Positions 24,533-33,500 of a stretch of DNA of 48,542 nucleotides are shown here, in pieces. Source of the DNA: a bacterium UBA3756 (GTDB taxonomy: Bacteria; Bacteroidota; Bacteroidia; Bacteroidales; Bacteroidaceae). The notes beneath the pieces are model-generated. The model was not told the origin of the DNA. It worked only from the letters and a program-made list of their open reading frames with translations, and did not search any database. Numbering within the stretch: position 1 is the first letter of the stretch; every line of letters starts with the position of its first letter. Made by a program: the position numbers and the translations under genes. The stretch spans positions 1 through 48,542 of the forward strand of contig DFGG01000128.1 of the NCBI GenBank assembly GCA_002371695.1, written 5' to 3'.

Positions 24533-27500
24533 CTACTGATTCATGACGGAGAGTTTCTTGGTGTAGATGCCATCCTCGGAGCGTACGATGTAGATGCCAC
24601 TGAAGAGGACGGGCGTCTCGATGGTCTGGCCCGGCTCGACGGTGAACGTGCTGAGGGACATGCCAGCCGGGGTGACGATACGCACGTCGGTGGCATAGCC
24701 GAGGCTTGAGCTGACGATGATGCGGCCCTTGGCTGCCCTGATGGTGAGTGTGCCTGCCTCGTCGGAGCGCGGATCCTGACGGTCCTCGATGCCGAAGCTG
24801 CTGTCACCCTGACCAAACTCGATCTGCTGAATGCCTCGTGTGCGAGCCGACGAGGGCGAGCCAGTGAAATAAGGACGGAAGGCAGCCAGCTCCGTGGCAG
24901 CTCCTGTTGCCGGAATCCTCTTGTAGGCATTGCCTTTATCATTGAGGGTGAAGGCGTCTCTGCCAGCTTCGAGAGTCTGGTTCAGATAGCTGGGCTTGAA
25001 GGTGAGACCTTCTATCGGAGTAGCATTCATCTCGTCGTCGCTGACGCCGATGGTGGCACCGGTGGCCGATGCGAAGGTGATGACCTGCTTAGCCAGGGGC
25101 TCCGGATGACTTTCGGCAGTGGTTGTGGGAGAGAATGTGCCGCTGAGGTCGAACTCATAGTAGGTGCTGCCCGGGAAACCGATGATATAAGACGTGGCAG
25201 CCTTCAGACGCGGGTAGTGCTCGTAGTAGCGGGCATTGTTGTAGTAGGTCTGATAGGTGTCGCTGTTCCTGTCGAGATGGTTGTGGCTCTCGCCCTGGTA
25301 GTAATAGTCCCAGAGGAAGCTGTTGGTGACGTGCTTTTCAGCATCGCCGTCAACGGCAGGATAGTTGAAGACAGCGGTGTAGACACCCGCGGCAACGTCC
25401 TTGGCTTTCACGTTGCCGTCGTACTTGCGGAGCCAGTACTCATGGCCAGTGGTGCTGCTCTTGAAGAAGTGCGTCAGTTCGCCCTTCCTCTGAGTTGTCA
25501 CGATATCGGCAATGAACGGCAGGCAGACATCCTCCCAGCCCTTCACGAGGTCGACGTAGCGTTCAGGCGTCCGCTGATACCACATGCGATAGTCGTCGCC
25601 GAAGGTGTAGCTGATGGGCGCGTTGAAGTCGTTGCGGTCTACGAGATAGTGGTTGCGCAGGGCCACATAGTTACCATCGCCAACGGAACCCGAGAGCGAC
25701 ACGAGGTGACCCTTGACACTGTTGGCATTGGCGGGCACAGCCACTTCATTGTACTTGCCCGACTCATTGATGGTGAATGTAGCCTCGGGCAGTGCCGGCG
25801 AGAGCACCTGCTCGTAGGAGTAGGCATCGCCCACGGGGTCGGCATAGACGAGCAGGTTACGCGTCAGCCCGTCGGCGACGAAGGCCGTCAGTCCGTCATA
25901 GTCGAGCAGCGGCGGGAAGAAACGTTCGTTTTCGATAAGGCCCGTCTTGTAGCCACCAGCCACGTCGCCGTTTCCACCGGTGAAATCGATGGCCGTCATC
26001 CGCTTGTAAACCTCAGCCGTTGCATCTTCCTTCTCTGTAGCGGGGAATACGGCGTATGGATTGAAGTGTGCCATCTGGCGCTGCTTGCTGCGGAAGTAGG
26101 CCGGTGCACGGTATACGCGGTTGCCGTCGGCATTGGTCAGCATGCGGCCATTGCTCCTGTTCAGTGCCGAGGGCACGTCCTGGTGGGTGCGTCCGTCGGT
26201 ATGTCCATAGTCGAGCGTCTGTCCGAAGAAGATATAGTCGTCAGGCCAGATGGGATAGTAGCTCTGAGCCTCCGTCTCTTCATCCCTGTGCAGGCGGATG
26301 TCATCCTCCTCGGGTATCGAGCCATCGGCATAGATGAAGTCGCCATCCCTGAAACGGTCCTCCACATAGACATAGCGCAAGAAGTCGCCACCATAGCGGC
26401 CGTCGGTCTTGAGGGTGAGCACGCCGTTGCCCTCGGCATCGGTCTCTTCGACGTAATAAGAATAGTAGTCTCCCGACGCGGGCTTCACGTGGTCGTAATA
26501 GCGTTTGTAGAGATAGGAACCGTTCAGGTCGTAGGCCACCTCACCGCTATAGAACTGATTCTTGGTCATCTTACGTGCCTTGCCGTGAGTGTCCTCCTGC
26601 TTGTAGTCGCCTGCAGCGGCGTAGTAGTAGCAGTTCTCTATCTGACGGGTCTCAGTCCTGCCATCACTGGGATTGCCGAATACTGCCTTGACAGTGCCAT
26701 CAGGTGTGCCGGTTGTGTAAACCCAGCTGTTGCCGATATATCCTTCACCTGTGTCGGCAATACCGCCCGATGTGAATGAACCCATCACGCCGAGGTTGTG
26801 TACATCGCCGCAGAGATGGCCGAAGAGTGAATTGTCGAGTCCCTTGATGTAATGTCCGTCGCCGTGGAGCGTGCCGCTGAAGCACTCGCCTTCAGCATTG
26901 GCGATTGGCGTCCAGCCAGCACTGGTGAACTCCTGGTTGCTGCGCAGGAAGAATTCCAGATAGTTACCTTTCTGCAGCTCCTTGCCAGGGTTATCGAGTG
27001 TCAGCGGACTATGTCCTGCAACGGTCTTATTGTTAGTCAGGTCGATGAGGTCCTTGAACAGCAACAGTCCATTCTGTTCGTCGCTGCTATAGTCATTGAT
27101 ATAGATCTTCGGCTCGCGGTCCACGTCCTTATGGTCGATGTAGTAGTGGTGCTGCGTGTCGTCCATCACCTTCTTCAGGTCATGGTAGTTGGCCACGGAG
27201 AACTGCACGGCGTTCGAGTAGGTCTTACCGAGATAGGTCTGTGCATAGTAGGCCACATAGTAGTCGTTCTGATACCAGTAGACTGGTGTCGAGTTGTTGT
27301 AGAACGGCTGCCCGTTGGCATGGAGAGCCGCATCGTCGGCATTAGCAAATACCTCCCAGCCAGAACTGGTGATTTCGAAGGCACCCGGTTCTACCGTCGG
27401 AATCTTCAGGCCGACGGTGGTTCCCGGCAGCACGGTATTAGGTTTGTGGAGTACGCCTATCTCGGGCACACCGCTCTCGAAGTTGATATGCAGATTGATG

Positions 27501-30500
27501 ACATGGCGTTCACTGATTGGTGTGATATTATTACCGCTCTCATCACTCTCCTGATACTCATAGAGATAGATGACGGTGATGATCTTCTCCTTCTGCAGAT
27601 CATTGATGTCCGACTCACGGGATACATAGAGCGTAGCGGTCTCCTCAGGTGCCGTACCATGGATGATAAAGCCTGCCTGCTTGTTGACCAACTTGTCAAA
27701 TGCCTCTGCATCAATCAACACGTTCGCATCTACTCGGTCTCCCACCACATAGGTTTTTTGGGCAGCCGTAATACCTAAGTTGGTGAAACCAACACCCTCG
27801 CCATGCTCTCCAATGACGTATGACTCACGACAGAAATAGTAGTGCTTAGGATTGTCCTTAGTACCTGCATGTTCACCAGTGAACGTTATCTTGTCGATAC
27901 AATTTGTTTTCTGATCATTACTCAAAGCATTATATACTGAGGCTTCTATGGTCTGCCCCACCGTGTATGGCACATCACCACGGATAAACGCCTGCTTCAC
28001 CACATAGTAGTCACCAGCCTTATCCACGATGATTGGCGACCAGTGGGCACGCTCATTGGGGATCATCTCAAATTCCTTCCGGCCAATACGGTTGTCATAG
28101 CCACGACTTACCGTCTTCTCTTCACCAGTCTTATCTCGATAGGTCAAGTCACTATTACCATCACCCACGTACTCAGCCTGATAGTCGATCAGCTGTGCCG
28201 ATGAGTATATCTTCGTTGCATTAGGGATACAACCCTCATATTGAGGAATGGTAGAACTGCCTGGCATATAACCGTCATACTGATACTTGTTACCATAGCC
28301 GCCACCATAGGTCGGGTCTATCAGCAAGTCGAGCGCATCGTAGTTGAAGAGGAAGTTGTCACGGTCATCCGCCGACATGGTGTTCCAGGTCTCGATGGCT
28401 CGGTACGACTTGCCTGCCTCGAAATAGTTACCGCCATAGAGACCCGCTTTGGTACAATAGTAGGCATTGGTCAGGTAGTCTTCCAGGAATTTATCTGCCT
28501 CCAGGTCGGTCGTCAGCTCGGCAGCTACGATGCGCTGCTTCAGCGATGTGATGTCGGCAGGCGACAGCAAGTTGCCGGCGAAGACATAATCCTTGTCTGT
28601 AATCTGCAGGGTACTGGTACATACCTTGGCGGCTGCCACCTTACCACCAGAGACAAGATCACTCCAGACGGCATCATCGTAATCGGAAGCATAGAGCGGT
28701 GAGCCAGGATAGAACTGGTGCTCCGTACCGCCCTTGTCGGTAGCACTGAACTCTGTCACTACGACAAAGGCTGCCTCTGCCTCCGCCTGATCGTTACGAA
28801 CTGCTACATGTCTCTTCACATTCGCTTCATAATTATCGTAAATCTCCTTGGGGAAAATCTCACCCAGTGTGTAGTTACGTTGTGCATAGACACCACTCGT
28901 CTTTGGACGATAGGTGGGACCGGAGATATAATCATCCTTCACGGTGTGATAGGTGCCATCCTTATCGACATATTCCTCGGTCGTGATACTCAACTTGCCG
29001 TCGGCACCCCTACCGTTCTTCAGCGAGTAGTATTTATCCCACTCCAACGGGTTGTTGAAGTCGAAGGTCAGTGCATATCCCGTGTCGTGTCCGATGTTAT
29101 TGGCCGGACGGAACACAAAGTCGAAGTCAACCCATTTCTCCTGCTCTGGGTCATAGACGGACGGTACGGATGGAGCATCGGCACCATCTTCGACCTTCTT
29201 CTTTGGTGCCGCATTCCTCATGCGAGTGATTTCGTCAGGCAGCAGGATATGGTTGGCAAAAATGGTGTCCGTACCCTCCTTCGACATCAGGCACTTGCTA
29301 ATCGTAGTATATACCTGATCCACGAAACGGCTCTGGTCTGTTGCACTCAGTGTCTGGTAGCTCCAATAGTCAATCGGATCGCCGGCCTTATAGGTGATCT
29401 CATTGATAATCACACTGCCATTGTCACCTAACGGGTTACCTTCATTATCATAGAAGGCATAACGGTTAGGCTGCACGTCGCGCAGCGTCATCTTACCATG
29501 AGAGGCGGCAGAGATGGTCAGCGGGATGCTCACCGTCTTGGCATAGGCATTGGCCGAACCTGTATAGGCGGAGATATACTGGTCGTAGACATAAATCTGA
29601 CCTCTGATATACCAATAGTGGGCAGGAGACTTCTCAACTCCCTTATAGGCATTGGCATTGGGATAGCAGTCGTCGATAATCTGCTTGGTGTTATGAACGA
29701 AATTGCCGGAAGTCTCTATCTCCTTCAAGGACGATTCAGATGACTCATCATAAGTAAAACGCTTATAGGTACGTGCTGTGAGGTTATAGGGTGAGAGGTT
29801 CACCTTATCCCAGTCTTGGTGCCATGTCTTCGCGCCGTGCTGGTTACGGGCATAAACATAGCCACCGCCCAGTCCAGTCTTCACATCAATCAAGTCAAGC
29901 TGTACTACACCAGTTATCAGTCCCCATTCGGTATGTCCAGCCTTCTCACTCTCCTCGCGGATAATCTCCAGATAGACTCCCGAGGCAAGCGACACCTTAT
30001 TCTCACTGGTACCATTATTGCGGTTACCCTTATTCCTATTATTCATCTTCCAGGTATAATAGGTGGTGGTTCCATCTGCCTTATTATCAGGATTGCTGCT
30101 GTCAGTCTTACGAATAGCAGACTGATGTTCCGCAGCCTCTGTGAAGAACACGTCACTGGTCAGATTACCCAAGTAGTTCACGATGCTATAGATACCGAAG
30201 TAGTTACCGTGCTTGCTGGAAGCATCAGACGGATTCGTCCGCTGATTCAGTGACAACTCACCCACACGGTTGATGGTATAACGGGTATAGTCAGCCTTTT
30301 CCGGCACACGGTCACGAGCCCCCTGCAGCACGATACGACTTCCCCAGATAGCAGCCATATCACAACGCTGGATAGTGTTCAGCAGACGACCTGCATAGAT
30401 GGAGCAGAAACCCAACTCCTCGAAAAAGGCTGGATTCGGTGTACCATCCTCATTGATGTAATTCTTGTAATCAGCAGGATAGGTTGATTCATGATAATTA

Positions 30501-33500
30501 TCATAGTCAAATGCCTCCTTAAACTCATCGGCAGTCAATCGAGTTCCCACTGTGATTAAACCATTCTTACCGGTACACTCCGCTTTACAACGGTAGTTGA
30601 GGACGAAATAAGCACGCTCACGGTCACTCATACTTTGATATTTCTCTACCGTGATCGTCTCGTCATTATTATAATAGTCGGTTCCATAGTTGTCGATGTG
30701 AAGTTCCCGCCATCCGTCCACAAACGTCAGGTTACCATCACCATAGAGTCCACCGACATGTTCTGTACCGACCGTAATCAAGTCACGGTTGTAAGCATCA
30801 CGAAGGGCTGCCGTCACATTGCCATATACCGTAGCGGTATTGACCGACACCTGGTCGCTACCCCTTATCACATTACCTCCGGCAAAGACCGCGTTATGAA
30901 TAGTGACACCTGTTTCCCAGTCTATCTTTGCCCAATCCGATGCCGATGCTTCTTTATTGCCTAACATGTTCAGTTCCTCAATGGGAACAAACTCACCCTT
31001 GGCATGTGTCCCGAATCCACCGTCTGCAGTCACTTCACAATAAGGCTCCACCACGACGTTGCAGTCGAGACTCAACTGACACTGTGTCATGTCTGACTCG
31101 TTCCACACGGAATAATAGTAGCCACCACCGTCCGCAGGAAGACCGTTGGTAAGATGCTCCATGGCAATAGTCGTACGCTCACCTTTCTTGGTACCCGTCG
31201 CACTGTAGACAAAGCCTACGTTACCACCACCGAAGACGTTACCATAGCCTTTTTGAACTCCCTCACGAGTACCAACCTCGCCACCACGGATGCGTACCTC
31301 TGTGCTACCGAAGACATAACCTTTCGAACTCTTGTCCATCGTGAGGTTCTCTTCGGGAGTCATATAACCTTCTCCGTTCCAGTTATCGAAGCCACGGCCA
31401 CCGCCGAAGACGTCGCGCATCACATGACCCTTCCAGAGAGTGACGTGCGTCTCACCGCCCTTGTAGATCTTGGCATCACCATTGGTGAAAGAACCAGCAG
31501 GTTTATCCGGATGCACCGTACCACGACCGATAGGACCAATCTCACCACCGCCATACAGACAGCCTCGGACAATACCGCCATACATATTGACGTTGGAGAT
31601 ATCGGTATAGCTGTTGGCGACATAACCGCCACCGAACACATTTCCACTCTCGTCGAGCGTGCCTATACCATCTTTGCCCTTGTCCGGCTCATCCAATTCT
31701 TCCTTGTACTGACCATTCTCATATCTGTAGCCGATATAGCCATTGTTGATGGTCACATTGGCTGTACCATAGATGGCACCACCCTCACCACCGCCGTAGA
31801 CATTACGGGTGATGGCAGGAATACCGTGCAGGAAGTCTGTACCATTAACGTCACCAATGATCACATGACTCTCACCAAGGATATCATTGTCGTTCGTCTC
31901 ATGTAGTTCACCCTGATGGTAGCCCACGCTGCCACGCCAGCCACCGCCATAGGCATTACGCACCGTACCGCCTTTGACATAGACCGTCGTACTGGCTGTA
32001 AAGGTTGTATTGTCCTTGGCTTCATAGAGGTTGCGCACATCACCACTCGTACCGGAGCCATAGATGTCCTTGTTCACCGTTCCACCTAATACATCGAAAT
32101 AGGTTGTACCGCTGACTACGGCATCTGCACCCAGTCCGCCACCGAAGCCATAGTTGCCTACGTATGCACCTTCATAAACGTGTACGTTGGCATCGTAGGT
32201 ATTGCCATCCAGGGCGGCAGGTGTGGTTACCTGATTGCTGATAGCTGCGATATTTTCATCTGTATAGGTGCCTAAGGCAGTGGGGATGGGTTCGGAGGCA
32301 GTGTTACTCCATGCAGTGACAGATGCCTGATTGAGCACCTTACCACCGAAACCGCCGCCGTATGGCTCATAGACGTTAGCACCATTGAGGAGGTTCACCT
32401 CCGTATGGCGCGCCCACGAATTAGCACCATAACCGGCACCGAACACTCTGCCGGTATAGCCCTTGTTGTTCTGACAGACTTTGGAATAGATATTGACCTT
32501 GGCGAAGATGGTACGACGGGCATTGTTGTTGCCGCCATAGATACCACCGGCCGTCTGGTTGCCGTCTTTGTCCACGTCGGCAGGATCACCCTTGGCCATA
32601 GCCTGCTCGCTGCGCCAGTTGACATTACTCTCTATCACGTCGCAAGCCTTGTCGACATCCAGGCCGTAGGCTCCACCGAAAATGCGGTTCAGTTCGATGG
32701 TGGAACCCACGGGGACGTTGACGATGGTACGGCGAGTGATGCCTTCCCGGTAACTGGCACCGAAGACATCCTTCACCTTGCCCTGCACCAGATCGATGAC
32801 GGCAGTCGCCGTCACGCCATCGCTGTTAGTCAGCGCATCGGCAGCGGGCACCCCCATGCCTAATCCGGCGTAGTCGCCGGCACCGAACACCTGTGTGCCA
32901 GTGAAGTTATTCATCGACTGCGGTATCTCGATGAGCACATAGCTGCGATTCTGCATCAGGTTGTTGTCTGTCAGACCCTCATAGCCGATGCATCCGCCAT
33001 AGACGTTACCAACCCGGCTCTCGGCAATGTTGATGGGCTTGAAATAGACAAAAGCATTACCCAGACGGGGCTTGGTGAAGCCTTCCTTGTCGGAACCATC
33101 GGGATCGGTATATCGCCTGTAGACGTTATCCTTATAGTTGAACGAGCCGAAATTGCCACCGAAGATGCTGCCATGAAACTCACTCTGTCCCACCTTGCCC
33201 TGCGTAAACTCAACATAGGCCGAAGCTGTCGTCACGGCACTATTGTAAACCTTGCCCTTAGCAAACTCACTGAGCTTGCCAGAGAAATCAGCTTTACCAT
33301 GAATCGTACCGCCGAAGTCATTACCGCCATTCACATTCTCCAGGACCTCGGGGAATCCGTTCTTTCCGATATACACCTCAGTATGACCCTGGATATCGGC
33401 ATTGCAGGAACCGCCGATGACACCTTCAATTGTGCCGCCGTCGAGATTGACAATGGTATTACCACGGATAGGTCCCTCGAAGCCACCGCCGTAGAGGTAC

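Noticed and set aside
25106..26779. 557-residue plus-strand frame within the giant gene
   Set aside because: It is the complement of the 3830-aa coding sequence, without signal, motif or promoter.
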